From Sclerotinia nivalis (Eukaryota; Ascomycota; Leotiomycetes; Helotiales; Sclerotiniaceae), in contig JAPEIS010000004.1 in the NCBI GenBank assembly GCA_029531795.1, positions 1,054,001 to 1,118,000 of the forward strand: a stretch of 64,000 nt of DNA. The letters run 5' to 3'. Numbering within the stretch: position 1 is the stretch's first letter; each line of letters begins with the position of its first letter. The notes below the pieces were generated by a model. That model was given only the letters and a program-made list of their open reading frames with translations, did not search any database and was not told the origin of the DNA. Position numbers and translations under genes: made by a program. This document shows positions 23,910-34,650 of the stretch, in pieces.

Positions 23910-24103
23910 GCATTTGCGATTGAGCTAGCTCATTTGCGAATAGCCTCATTTTTACTTGAACAGGGTGCATTGCGCAATGAGCTAGCCCATTCCAAAATTA
24001 AGCTCATTGGCGAATGAGCTAGAGCATTACTCAATGAGCTAGTCTATTCCGGAATCAACGTAGTTCATTTCGGAATGAGAATGTTGCGCAATGGCCCGGA
24101 ACA
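23910..24103 (+). repeat. Right terminal inverted repeat and subterminal repeats of the Ginger-like element
   Basis: This stretch carries at least four copies of the motif (A)ATGAGCTAG, with CTAGCTCATT the other way round, spaced by AT-rich or TTGCGCAA-type sequence. It ends in the exact 20-base inverted copy of the left end (24084-24103). GATG follows as target duplication. The motifs are denser here than at the left end. Confidence 0.75.
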
Positions 24104-24107
24104 GATG

Positions 24108-25158
24108 TGTATCAGAAACTTGCAGTGCCGTGTGACTTTGCCCTTGCCCTTCGTCGCCTTTTCGCTCCAGGCATGCAGCCAGGTTGCGTTCGATATAAAA
24201 CCCATCCATTGCCATCAGCCGATCCATTGCCTGGTATGCAGAAGGCGTGTGTAGAAATGATGAAGTAGTGACTACAGCCGTTTCAAGACACATCAATACG
24301 GCGTTAGCAAGACGCCTAGCGAAGAAATGACGCACAGCGTGAGCGTGGAAATCTCGGCGACGGCCAGCATCGAGCGTGTGGAAATGGGAATTGGGTTCAA
24401 CTATTAAATTACCAGTACTTCATCTCGTTCCTTCACGGATTATTTGGGATGCGGAACTGCTAAGACGTTGGTCGTCCCGGCAAATAAGGATACCGTGTTG
24501 TTTAGGAAACACGTCTCCCTCGAGGCTTACTGTGTCTAGGGTTTTGAGCTGTTGAACAGGTTGAATTGATGGCCAATGATGACATGACTGCCGATGGTTG
24601 TTGTGCTCTTAAAGGTGCGCTGTGGGCCACCTGGTATGTGAATATATGGGAGAGACATCCTACAAGAAGCCCTATTCGGAATCTGAGATGTGAATATTAT
24701 ATGCATGAGTGAGTGCATGCACTTTTGGTAGATCTTTAGTCTTCTGTCTATGCCGCTGGCCATCCGGTCTTTTTCTCGAAGTAAGGATGAAACGTTTCCT
24801 CTATGGTTTATTGAATATGAAAGTGTAATTGGACGAGAAGGGATGACGGGATCCAGAACCGGAGGGTAAAATTGTCAATCGAGGATAATTAAGGGCCTTA
24901 GACTCAATAATTGAATATTTGGGCGAGTAAAATTCACGCCAGTGGATTGTTCCAAAGGGAAAACTATTCAATAACTGTATTCATAGTTAAATGAGCTTAA
25001 TGATGAAGCTTTTAATCGATGAATATGAACATTGAATCTCGTGCTGATCGTATATAAAAGTAATGATCGTTATCATCAAGGCCAGAGAATCAACCATGTT
25101 GGACGAACATGAAGAGTATAAGACACTTCTATACAGCTGGTGTGCTCCAGCACACCAT
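24108..25158. other. Intergenic, no supported gene
   Basis: The short frames here have no recognisable domain. The first 300 bases are GC-richer than the adjacent transposon nest. The stretch separates the nest from the 3' end of the release-factor gene. Confidence 0.55.
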
Positions 25159-26499
25159 CTATTCTGTAATCCTGGCAGACTCCTCATCAGCAAGTAACCC
25201 CAAGATTTCCTGCTCTGAAAACCAAGCCTTGACACTATCAATGACTTTCTCTAGTTCATCGCCTCCCTCCATAACATCATCCAAATTATGCACACTCAAT
25301 CCACTTCTATGATCCGTGACTCTCTGCTGTCCCCAATTATACGTCCTAATCTTATCACCTCTCCCCATCTTCGCAACTCCAATCACACTTCTCCTCAAAT
25401 TAATCAATTGCTCCTCTCTAGCCTCCCGTTTTGCAGCCGCTAGTCTGGACCGCAATACTTGCCACGCTTTTTGTCGATTTTGAAGTTGACTCCGCCCTTC
25501 TTGCATACTGACTACTGTATTGGTAGGTATATGCGTTAAACGAACCGCTGAATCAGTCGTATTAACGTGTTGACCACCTGCTCCTCTCGCTCTCATAACA
25601 TCTGTCCGTACATCCGCCGGATTGACATAATAATCACTATTTGGATCATTTAAATCCGCCTCCCAATATTCCTGTCCTTCCTGTCCCGTCGTGGGGAAAC
25701 TAGGTAATACCATTACACTCACCGCACTAGTATGTGTTCTTCCTTGTTTTTCCGTCGCAGGAACTCGTTGGACTCGATGGACGCCCGCTTCGCCGCGTAA
25801 AGAATCGTAGGATCCGGGTGTTTCGATTTCGAGTACGACTTCGGAGATTGGCGAATCGGAGCCAGCACCCTCACCATCGGTGGTTTCATATTTGATGATC
25901 GTGGAGCGAAATCGTTTGCGCGCACAATATGCTCGATACATGCGTAGGAGATCTGCGGCAAAGATGGCGGCTTCACCTCCTCCAGCTCCAGGTCGAATTT
26001 CAATGAGGCATGGTAGTTCCGCGAAAGGATGTTTGGGGGTAAGACTGGTCGTGAGGTTTCGAGATAATTCTTCGAGATGTGCGGTCGTGGTGGTGAGATC
26101 TTCGACTGCTAATTCTCGTAGTTCTTCATCTGTGGATGAATCCTTCAATAATGCATTTAGCTCTGATAGCGACTCTTTTGTTTCTTCCCATTTCCTCAGC
26201 GCTGTCGCTACATCTTGTAGTTCTCCAATTCGTTTCGCAATCTTCGCGTTGAATGTCTCGGAGGTTTCGTTACTTAGTCGCTCATGTTCCGCTGCCAAAT
26301 TACGAGCTCGTGCAAGTAATGCTGGGGAAAATGTACTGCCATTGTTTGCTGTTCTTCGTGTAAGAGGATGTGAATGGAGGAGTAAGTTTGAAGACTAACA
26401 GATGGTGCTGGAGAAGCGTGTGAATGCCGTTGATCGCCTTTTACCAGGTTTCAATGATGAAATTATACATCGTCGACATATCCAAGGAGCTCTAAACAT
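25159..26499 (-). CDS. MRF1: Mitochondrial peptide chain release factor 1
   Basis: This class I release factor ends translation in mitochondria by recognising UAA/UAG and triggering hydrolysis of peptidyl-tRNA. The GGQ motif (RARGAGGQHVNTTDSAVR) and the following basic domain are clear, and the length fits the RF1 family. I infer two exons: 26499-26445 and 26348-25159. The 96-bp intron has a GTAAAA donor, a CTTAC branch point and an AACAG acceptor. It removes an in-frame TAG at about 26395-26397. The new N-terminus (MFRAPWICRRCIISSLKP) is basic and amphipathic, as a mitochondrial presequence should be. The open frame alone has no ATG near its upstream end, which supports the spliced start. 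It is divergent from the GGT gene. Confidence 0.92.
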
Positions 26500-26948
26500 C
26501 CTCGTTGAAATGGCTTCTTATTAATTATTTCTTGATTATTCCATTGTCATACTTCTACTTTTTTTGGAGGCTGTAGCACGGACCATTTCTCGGAAAAAGT
26601 GGCTTCAAGCGGCCGCTCTCATAGTTGTTACCGTGAGTGAGTGACGTTTGGAGGGGAGGGAGGGAACATCTTCCCCGCTCTATATTTGTGACCCCACGTT
26701 TACATTTCGTGCCATGATTGCCGAAATCGGGGTTATTCTTCCTATTTTGCCATTCAAATAAGCGGAATGTGAATATAATTTTTAGGAGTTCATTTCTAGA
26801 TCTTTTCCCTTTTGTCCATTTGTCCCTTCCTTCCTTTGTGTATAGAATTTCCAACTACATTCTAGGCATATATTTCCTATCAAGAACCTAGCCGAGGACA
26901 GGTAGATTCAAGACTTTCACCTGCTTACAATAAAACACCATTTTCAAA
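26500..26948. promoter_or_regulatory. Divergent promoter region between MRF1 and GGT
   Basis: These 449 bp separate the inferred starts of the release factor (minus) and the gamma-glutamyltransferase (plus), so they must hold both promoters. No specific operator is recognised. An open frame at 26555-26854 on the minus strand has no domain and is not called. Confidence 0.5.
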
Positions 26949-28938
26949 ATGCCACTCAATCTGAATTCGGTCTTTCCCGCCGCGGACCCTGAGTTTGTAA
27001 CATTTCCTAGTAGAAGAAGTGTTGTTCATAGCACTGAGGGTATGATCGCTTGTACTCAGCCATTGGCTGCTAGTTGTGGTCTCAAAGTTTTGAATGCTGG
27101 TGGAAACGCTGCGGTAGGTGGTCATTACCCTAACAGTATCGCAAGCTAATGCATTCCAGGATGCAGCAGTTGCAGTTGGTATGTTAGGCGGCTTCAATAT
27201 AACATCTAGTCTAACAAATTTTCAGCTGCTGGTCTCAACCTAACAGAACCGACCTCCACTGGTATTGGTGGTGATATGTTTTGTCTCTTCTACGATGCCA
27301 AGACGAAAAAGGTCAGTTCTTTAAATGGTTCGGGTCGTGCAGGCATGAAATGCTCTCTCGAGAATATCCGACAAGGTCTCGGATTTAAGGATGACGAACC
27401 AGCAAGAATCCCATTAAAAAGTCCACATGCTGTTACTGTACCGGGTGCAGCTGCAGGATGGGTTGATACTGTGGAGAAATTTGGCAGTGGCAATCTTACT
27501 TTGGAGCAAATTTTGGCCCCGGCTATTGAGATGGGTGAAAAGGGGTTTCCGGTCTCTGAATTAGCTTCAACTATGGTATGTTAAATCGACATCTTCTGAT
27601 TGTCTTGGCAAAAGCTAACGAGGTTAATAGTGGCGAAATAACGAAGGTCTACTTCAGAAAGCATCTCCTAACTTTTCTGAAATGCTAAAAGAGGATTCAA
27701 GTGCTCCAAATGGCTGGCGTGCACCCAGACCAGGAGAGATATTTAAGAATCCAAATCTTGCCAAGACCTTCAGAACACTTGCAACCGAAGGTAAGAGAGG
27801 ATTTTATACCGGAAAAATCGCCGAAGAAATCATCAAAGTTACCCGAAATCTAGGTGGACTTCTCGAATTAGACGATTTGAAAAACCACATGGAGATCGGC
27901 AGTGAGGAATCTACACCCATCTCAAAAGTTTTCAAAGGTCAAGGATATAACAAAACCCATCATTTCGTCGATGGAATTTCCGGCCAAGGCATTAGCGAAG
28001 ACAACCATGGCGTCAGAGTTTGGGAACATCCACCCAACGGCCAAGGACTCGTCGCACTCATGACCCTCGGTATCCTCGAAGAACTCGAAAACACGGGCAA
28101 AATCCCACATTTCAAAGAAAAGGACCACAATTCATCTGAATACCTCCACGCCGTTATCGAATCCCTACGCATCGCCTTCGCAGATGCTAGTTGGTTTATC
28201 GCCGACCCAGCATTCACCAAAGTCCCCGTCGAAGAACTAATCTCCCAGCCATATCTTGCCGAACGCGCCAAACTCTTCGATTCCCAGCGCTCTAATCCTG
28301 AAATCTATGACCATGGATCCCCTGCCCATAATCATAGTGATACGGTCTACTTCGCTGTAACCGACAAATGGGGCAATGGAATATCCTTCATAAACTCCAA
28401 CTTCGAAGGGTTCGGCAGCGGTATCATTCCCAAAGGCTGCGGATTTGTTCTTCAAAACCGAGGTGGCAATTTCTCGCTCCAAAAGGGTCATGCTAATGTC
28501 ATCGCCCCTGGTAAAAGACCTTATCATACCATCATCCCGGCGATGATCACCAACGTCCACGACGATTCGCTACATAGCGTATACGGCGTCATGGGAGGAT
28601 TCATGCAACCGCAAGGACATGTCCAAGTATTGCTTAATATGTTAGCGTTTAAGTTGAATCCACAAGCGGCGGTCGATGCCCCCAGATTTTGTATAAGTGC
28701 AGATGGAATTCCGGGAGAATCACGTAGAGAGAAAAAAGTATTTTTAGAGGAGGGGATTAGCAAAGATGCGTTTGACAAGTTGAAGGCGTTGGGTCATCAG
28801 GTGCAGATGGTTGAAGGGTATCAGAGGGGTGTTTTTGGGAGGGGACAGTTAATTAGAGTTCATGGGGACGATGATGGGGTTTTGGTTTTTAGTGGTGGGA
28901 GTGATCCTAGGGGAGATGGGGCGGTTTATCCCGGTTAG
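26949..28938 (+). CDS. Gamma-glutamyltransferase family protein
   Basis: Enzymes of this family cleave the gamma-glutamyl bond of glutathione or related amides. I infer four exons: 26949-27113, 27160-27178, 27226-27575 and 27631-28938, for 613 residues. Splicing restores the hallmark GGNAADAAVAVAAGLNLTEP followed by STGIGGDMFCL. The predicted nucleophile is Thr416 in NHSDTVYFAV, where the proenzyme would cut itself into two subunits. The DTVY form rather than TTHY points to the cytosolic, bacterial-like branch. I see no signal peptide at the N-terminus (MPLNLNSVFPAADPEFVTFP). The glycine-rich C-terminus (SGGSDPRGDGAVYPG) is typical. Substrate preference cannot be read from the sequence. Confidence 0.93.
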
Positions 28939-29816
28939 ATGGACGGTCGAGATGGAAGATTAAAGTTGGAAAAGCTTGGATGGTAGAGTAGGGAAAGGGC
29001 TTTTGAATAAGAAGAGAGAGGAGAGATCCGGGGCTTGGATTACAGAGTGGATAGATATTTATATCATTAACTATCTTTTACAAATACTCGTATAATATAT
29101 AAAGCTTTGCATAAATAAGTTTATCATATTTAATCTCGTTGATTAGAAGAAGAAGAAAAAAGCATTGATGGTGATATTTTATACAAGCTGTGTCTTTGAA
29201 TTTAAATAACAACACCTGCGTGATAACCACTAATTATGAAGTTCATATGGATCTACCTAGGTACCTACCGTGGAAAGGAACCCCTTGATATTCCACTCAA
29301 CATGGCAAATCGAGAAGATTTCACTACTACAATATCAAATAACAATTTTTTCACATTCTCACCAAGGTGGTAGGTAATCTTATGTTAAAAATATGTCAGG
29401 GTTATAATTCTAGATAATTGTTCATTGTTTATCAAAATAATAAATTAAGAAGATTTTACTATCAGGTTATCAGTTAAAAGTCCGTTACATCTCGATCTCT
29501 TTGAATCAATCATTAGAAGATTCTCGTGTGAATAAATTACTAGTGGAATATACACTAGTGATCTACGAGCTTCCACATTATGATCAAAACCCATCCTGTC
29601 ACAATCATAATACACATCATATCCAACAAGTAATAGACACAGAGGATAAATATAATCGATTCTAATCAAAAAAAATTACCACAAAGTCCAACGAACCCAC
29701 GCATTCAAAAACATGTACCTCTGCAACCCATGAACCAGACATTCCTAACCCAACCATAGCCAACAATCCCTCCAAACCAACCCGCTACAAAACCATACTC
29801 CGTATCATAAGATCAT
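28939..29816. other. Intergenic between convergent genes
   Basis: This AT-rich stretch holds the 3' flanks of the GGT gene (plus) and the aspartic protease gene (minus). No gene, RNA or repeat was recognised. Confidence 0.6.
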
Positions 29817-31218
29817 CTAAGAAGGGGGAGCGGATGTATTTTGTGTAGGTTCGGTTCTCTGAACGGCTCCAAATCGGGTGTTACCTTGGTCAAAGATCTA
29901 GGCAAAAGATTAGTGGTTAAAAGACACGAAGTGGAAGAGAGGACTTACAGCATAAATTCCTTTGAGGAAAGTATCACCAAGGATATCAAAGGTCATCGAA
30001 CCTCGGGATTGGATACCACCGTAAACCATACCATTACCCGCATCGGCAAATCCCAAATCTTCCTTTTGAACGGCAAATTGTTTGCCGCCGACAGCAAACG
30101 TGACGACGGGGAGATCATCGGCGCTAGTGTTGCTTGGGAAGGTATAGCCTTGTTGTGTTGAATCATAAGTAGATCCTGGGATAGCAGCATAGATAGCCTG
30201 GCAAGTTTCGTCGGAAACGAGAGCAAGAGTAGTTCCGGTATCAGCAATAGCTTGGTTCTCACTTTGCGTGATGGTCTTGCCATTAACCGTAGCGGATGTA
30301 GAGTCGAACATCCAGAATCCTTGGGAATTGTCAACGGGAGTGTAGGAGATCTCTTGGCTGCCAACAATATCTTGGTCGATGTAGCCAAATGTGTAGAAAC
30401 TGTCTCCCTTATCAGGATCTTCGGCATCGCGCCAGCTACCGAGGTTGACGGTGAAAAGTTCCGCGTCAGATGGAATGTCTTCTTGGGTAATCATGTTCAT
30501 GACGGGCGTAGCAACTGGTTCAGGTGTGACAGTGTTGATGCTGCCCCAGGCGAGACCGAGCAATCCATCTCCTGCACCATCTTCGAATTGAGCAGATAAC
30601 TTGGTCGCAAGCTCAACTGCCTGGTTCTTGATCGCAAGTCCACCGATAGTAACAGTATCTGTTCCAACAGTACCGGAAGCAGACGAGGAATCGCCATATG
30701 AAATTTGCCATTTGGATGATTTGGAAGCTTTGAAGGTGGATGACTTTGTTGGGTTGAAGATTGTGTGCCCAGTTGCCTTGGAAGTTGTGGATTTTGGAAG
30801 TTCTGTAGACCAGACCTATTCCGTCACGTTAGCTCCGGCCGTAAGAACGAAACTTTCGTGTACTTACCCATAGATCGGACGATCCAGTATCGAAATCAAG
30901 CATCAGAGTTTGTGCTGGTGTACCAATCTGCACAGGGCAGAGATACTCGGAGTCGTTTTGTTGGTCTTGAGCTGGAACTTCCCCACTTTCTCCAGTAGGA
31001 GTCTTTTTTGCCAAGTGACGTTTATGGTGGGATTTGTGTCCGAACTTGTGGTAGGTAGCTTCCCTCTCGGTAGCCTTGTTCATCTGAAAGTATGGGCCGG
31101 GTAGAGTGGGCTCGAAGCCCCATTTGTTGAGAAGGTAAACATAGGATTTGATGCCAGATCTCTTGTAGTTCTTGTTAGGAACAAGTCTAACCTTTGACAA
31201 GCCTTGAAGAGCAGCCAT
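29817..31218 (-). CDS. Pepsin-like aspartic protease (family A1)
   Basis: Three exons are inferred: 31218-30868, 30815-29949 and 29897-29817, with introns of 52 and 51 bp and in-phase junctions, for 432 residues. The first catalytic Asp is in [11 protein letters not shown] (about residue 111-113) and the second in [10 protein letters not shown], with the flap region [13 protein letters not shown] between. The end [15 protein letters not shown] is typical of the family. The N-terminal 70 residues resemble a propeptide (basic, with [16 protein letters not shown]), but the start [16 protein letters not shown] is not a signal peptide. Secretion is therefore uncertain: an upstream exon may be missed, or the enzyme may be intracellular or vacuolar. 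Confidence 0.92.
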
Positions 31219-34200
31219 ATTGAGTAATTTGATAAAGGATAATGAAATTGAGTTGATAAAAATTCTGTTGTAGGTAATAGTGGGTGAAGATGAATGAAAT
31301 GAGAAGGGGAGAACTTTATGAAGGGGAAAGCTGCCTTTAAATGCTGCTGAGCATCGTAAGTTTTACATCTGTAGAGCTTCTTTCTTCCTCTAACCTCCAG
31401 GTGATCTAGCCAAGGCGTCATCAATTTTGGTTTGTGGTCTCAGGGCAGCTACCATGCTATGCACGACCGGGGAAGGTGCATAGCGGGTACGATAAGGAAT
31501 CATTTGGTGTGGCATACCCCTCCAAATGCGCAGCTGTTGGAAAATGCCAAGTATCATATGATGTGAGTATCACAAAATCGGGGTTATTTTTTCAAGCTTT
31601 GCCTGTACACTTGCAGATGAGTGAAGCTTTCAGTTTGACCGAATCATTAACATACTGTATCTCGTGAACATATGGAGATGAAGGTATCTCAAAAGTTAAA
31701 TGTCGGCTCCTAGTCACGGTAGTGACACACATTGCGGAAGGGGCAGTGAAGATGATGTTGTCCAAGGGTAATACAAGGTTTATCTTCCGGTACTTTCTTT
31801 AAAGTGGATCAATTCGAGACAAGACCCCTCGTCGTACAGGATCCGAAGATATAACAGTTCAAAGAAAAGAGAGGCTGTGCCAATAAACATACGCTGCCGC
31901 GCGTACGCTATTTACTCCACAAAAAACAAGAATATAAGCATCTTACTAAATCACTAGGAACTACCCGTGCCGTTAGTTTATTGTTGTGAAGCTCATGCCA
32001 TCCAAACATTGGCTCCAAGTCCACATCATCTGGAACACTAGAAGAGGGCAGTGAGTGTTATGCTGAAAATGTGTTGATTTGGGTTGATAGCTTCTTCAAG
32101 GGTTCAACAAAAGATGTGTGGTGTTTGACGTCATTAAAATCAATAATAGATAACTTTAATGCTTCATGGGATAGTATTGATTGGTTATCAACTGCTGCAA
32201 ACAAGCTGAGTCGTGTATCTCGTTGTTACTCAATACACATTGAAGTATTTCCAATTCCAGATATGGTAATGGCATCAATAATAGACTTTCGGACATACAG
32301 CACGACTCATAAGCTGATGAAGGTAGTATCCCCATCGTGAAGCCGACAGTATAAAATCGATAGATTGTTTGGTTGAATTCGAGGTGTACGTACGGACGGA
32401 GGGATGCCTATCATGCCGATATGGTGGAGGTACACAGGGAATATAGCTTCATGACCTTCCTTATCAGGAGAAGCTAAAACAAAAGCTGGAATCCATTTAG
32501 CACCAGTGCACCACTCTTGGTGGCGGGTAAACCTAGTGCTTGTTTCTTTATCACGGTAGATCCGCATTGATTCGTGGTCGTCCTGCCCATATTAAGAATT
32601 GGTATTTTATTTTTGGCTTCTTGCTATCTTCATCCTCTATTTCGAGACATTTTCCTACAGATGACGTCTCTATCTGGCTTCCATATTGATTTTATTGATA
32701 TGATAATCCCCCACGAATTATGCGAGACATGCATCGTTTGCAAACATCTGCCGGTCCCATGCTGGTGCGCGGCTGACAGATGTGGCTATGATGTTTGAGA
32801 AGCCCACATCAAGAAGCTTGCCTGGGTCTGCTTTCTGCTATTATTTCGTGGCGAAGCATTGCATTGTGGCAAATGACACGATCTTTCGATACAGATTGTT
32901 CAAGCCCGGGTTGTTGATTCATTCCCTCTCTCCGAGAGTAACAAACGGCTCCTGCGTCAAGTGCAAAAAGTTCAATGCCGGTATACATTTCTCCATGAAT
33001 TAAAAATGGCGAGCTGAATTCATGGGATCAAATGGCGAGTGTCAGAGTCCTTCAAATCGATTTGGTTGGTGAGTGGGTGTTCGATGATTCACGTACCGAA
33101 GTGTACATACTGTTGCAACCCTACGGACAAGACCGAGCTTCGATAAAGAGGACGGCATTGAGAATAATTTTTTTTGTTACCAGTGAGGTTGATGGTCGGC
33201 ATTTATTACAGCGCTGTGGGCGCTTATTATGCTGTGCTTACTCCGTACAGCTTACATCTCCATGCAACACAAAGCTGAAAACAAGCTTCTCACAAATGCA
33301 CAATTATGCCGGGATCAATGAGACATCTGGAAGACAACAAACAGTCTACAATATTCTGTCAAGGAGCATAATATAAAAGAAATTCTGCTATATCGGAGAT
33401 ATTCCTAATTTTCGGAAGATAAATGACGCACTAGTATATTTCGCTATATACTATCACTGTTCAGGAGATTCATTCCTTCGTCTCGAGATTTCTCTAGCTA
33501 GCCAACGAAGTCGCTGAGCAGAGAGAGCAAAGTCGAAATTACGGATGAGCATGGCTGGGGTGTAGTCGATAGAGTGTAGCCAAAATATGGGAAGAGATCC
33601 AGGAAGGTTTGAGTGGGCATCGAAATAAACTGAAGGTGTTGCGAACTTAGAAGAAGGCTCAAACCACGTAGTACTAGGCGACGGTCACTATGTAATCCAT
33701 CTTTAGTTTTGAAAATCATAGATATCAATGATTACTCATTGCTTTGTGAGCTTTCTATTGCCTGAACTGCCGCTCAATATCCCCCAAAGCATAAGTGTTC
33801 TGGAATACTTGTACCAGATGAGCATGCAGACATGAGTTCACCCTAGAAATTAACATTTGAAGAGGTAAATAAAGACGCTAGGTATTGATCTTGATTTGAT
33901 CTTCCGATTTCAGATATTTAACATTTAGGTATTCGAATTAATTCTCAATGATTGGGCAAATTGATACATTAACTCTTCCCGTGACAAATCTGCCAATCCG
34001 CAGCTCATGAAACAAACATGTTTGATTCTCCTTTATTTGTGAAAACTGAAAGCTGCAATGTGCCGAAAGAAGTTTCAGGTACAGAAGGATATATGTTTCC
34101 ATTCCCCCAAAATGACTCTCCCCATGGCAAAAATCCAGTCTCCGATCCAAAACCTCTGCTTCCACTACAATTCCGACATCACAGCCAGCCACAAAGAATT

Positions 34201-34236
34201 CAATAAATCACTCACCACTCAAACCAATATCCAACC
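31219..34236. other. Gene-poor intergenic region
   Basis: About 3 kb upstream of the aspartic protease. Open frames are short (up to 114 codons) and scattered over all frames with no domain or consistent splice structure. I call nothing here. An untranslated or very diverged gene cannot be excluded. Confidence 0.5.
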
Positions 34237-34650
34237 ATGCCAACCCACCCTGTACTCTCCATCATACTACCCCTTTTCATACCCATCACCTTCTGGTACT
34301 GCGGCTATTCCTCCTACATCCGCTATATGTACATTCGCTCTCACGATCTTTCCGCTCGCTCCCTCAATACCTTCTTTGCAACCATCAAACCCTGGATCCC
34401 ATGGGTGTGGCTTATCCTCGTCATAGGAGTTTTGGGATGGATGCGATCTCTCTGCATCTTGGCACTCTGGATTGCGTTGGCGGGGTTTTGGGGTTGTGTT
34501 TTTGTTCAGACGACGATGAGTGTTTGGGAGGGAGAGAAGAGGGGGAATGAGGAGGATGTGGCTGGATTGGCTATGGTGGGGATGGAGAAAACTATTAAGG
34601 TTGATGGGGAGGAGAAGGGGGTGGTGAGGATTGTGAAGGAGAGGGTTTGA
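34237..34650 (+). CDS. Small predicted membrane protein, unknown
   Basis: This is a 137-residue frame. It has a hydrophobic segment near residues 6-27 and a second long hydrophobic tract near residues 49-92 that could cross the membrane twice, giving two or three segments. A charged C-terminal tail (EGEKRGNEEDVAG..., ending EEKGVVRIVKERV) follows. The tail and topology look like a genuine small integral membrane protein, and third-position bases change sharply from C/A-rich to G-rich within it. I do not recognise the family. An overlapping minus-strand frame (34267-34710) is proline- and histidine-rich low-complexity sequence and is taken as its shadow. Confidence 0.5.
   Translation: MPTHPVLSIILPLFIPITFWYCGYSSYIRYMYIRSHDLSARSLNTFFATIKPWIPWVWLILVIGVLGWMRSLCILALWIALAGFWGCVFVQTTMSVWEGEKRGNEEDVAGLAMVGMEKTIKVDGEEKGVVRIVKERV

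Larger units (their letters stand above)
796..24103 (-). mobile_element. Ginger-like integrase DNA transposon, host of the whole nest
   Basis: Both ends are visible. The left end begins TGTTCCGGGCCATTGCGCAA and the right end is its exact inverse complement (24084-24103). Each end is flanked by GATG (792-795 and 24104-24107), a 4-bp target duplication. The inverted repeats continue imperfectly for about 45 bp. The coding strand is minus and encodes a decayed integrase with HHCC, D-D-E and C-terminal CXC features (21195-23804). Removing the LINE insertion and the solo LTR leaves about 2.9 kb, a plausible size. TG..CA-type ends, short TSDs and a KRBA2-like integrase are what is known of Ginger transposons. 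The family assignment is inferred from motifs only. Confidence 0.75.

Noticed and set aside
30252..30599. Plus-strand frame of 115 codons
   Set aside because: It is antisense to the clear aspartic protease exon and has no feature of its own.
25159..31218. A functional cluster of release factor, GGT and protease
   Set aside because: The three act in unrelated processes and lie on mixed strands; neighbourhood alone does not support a pathway.
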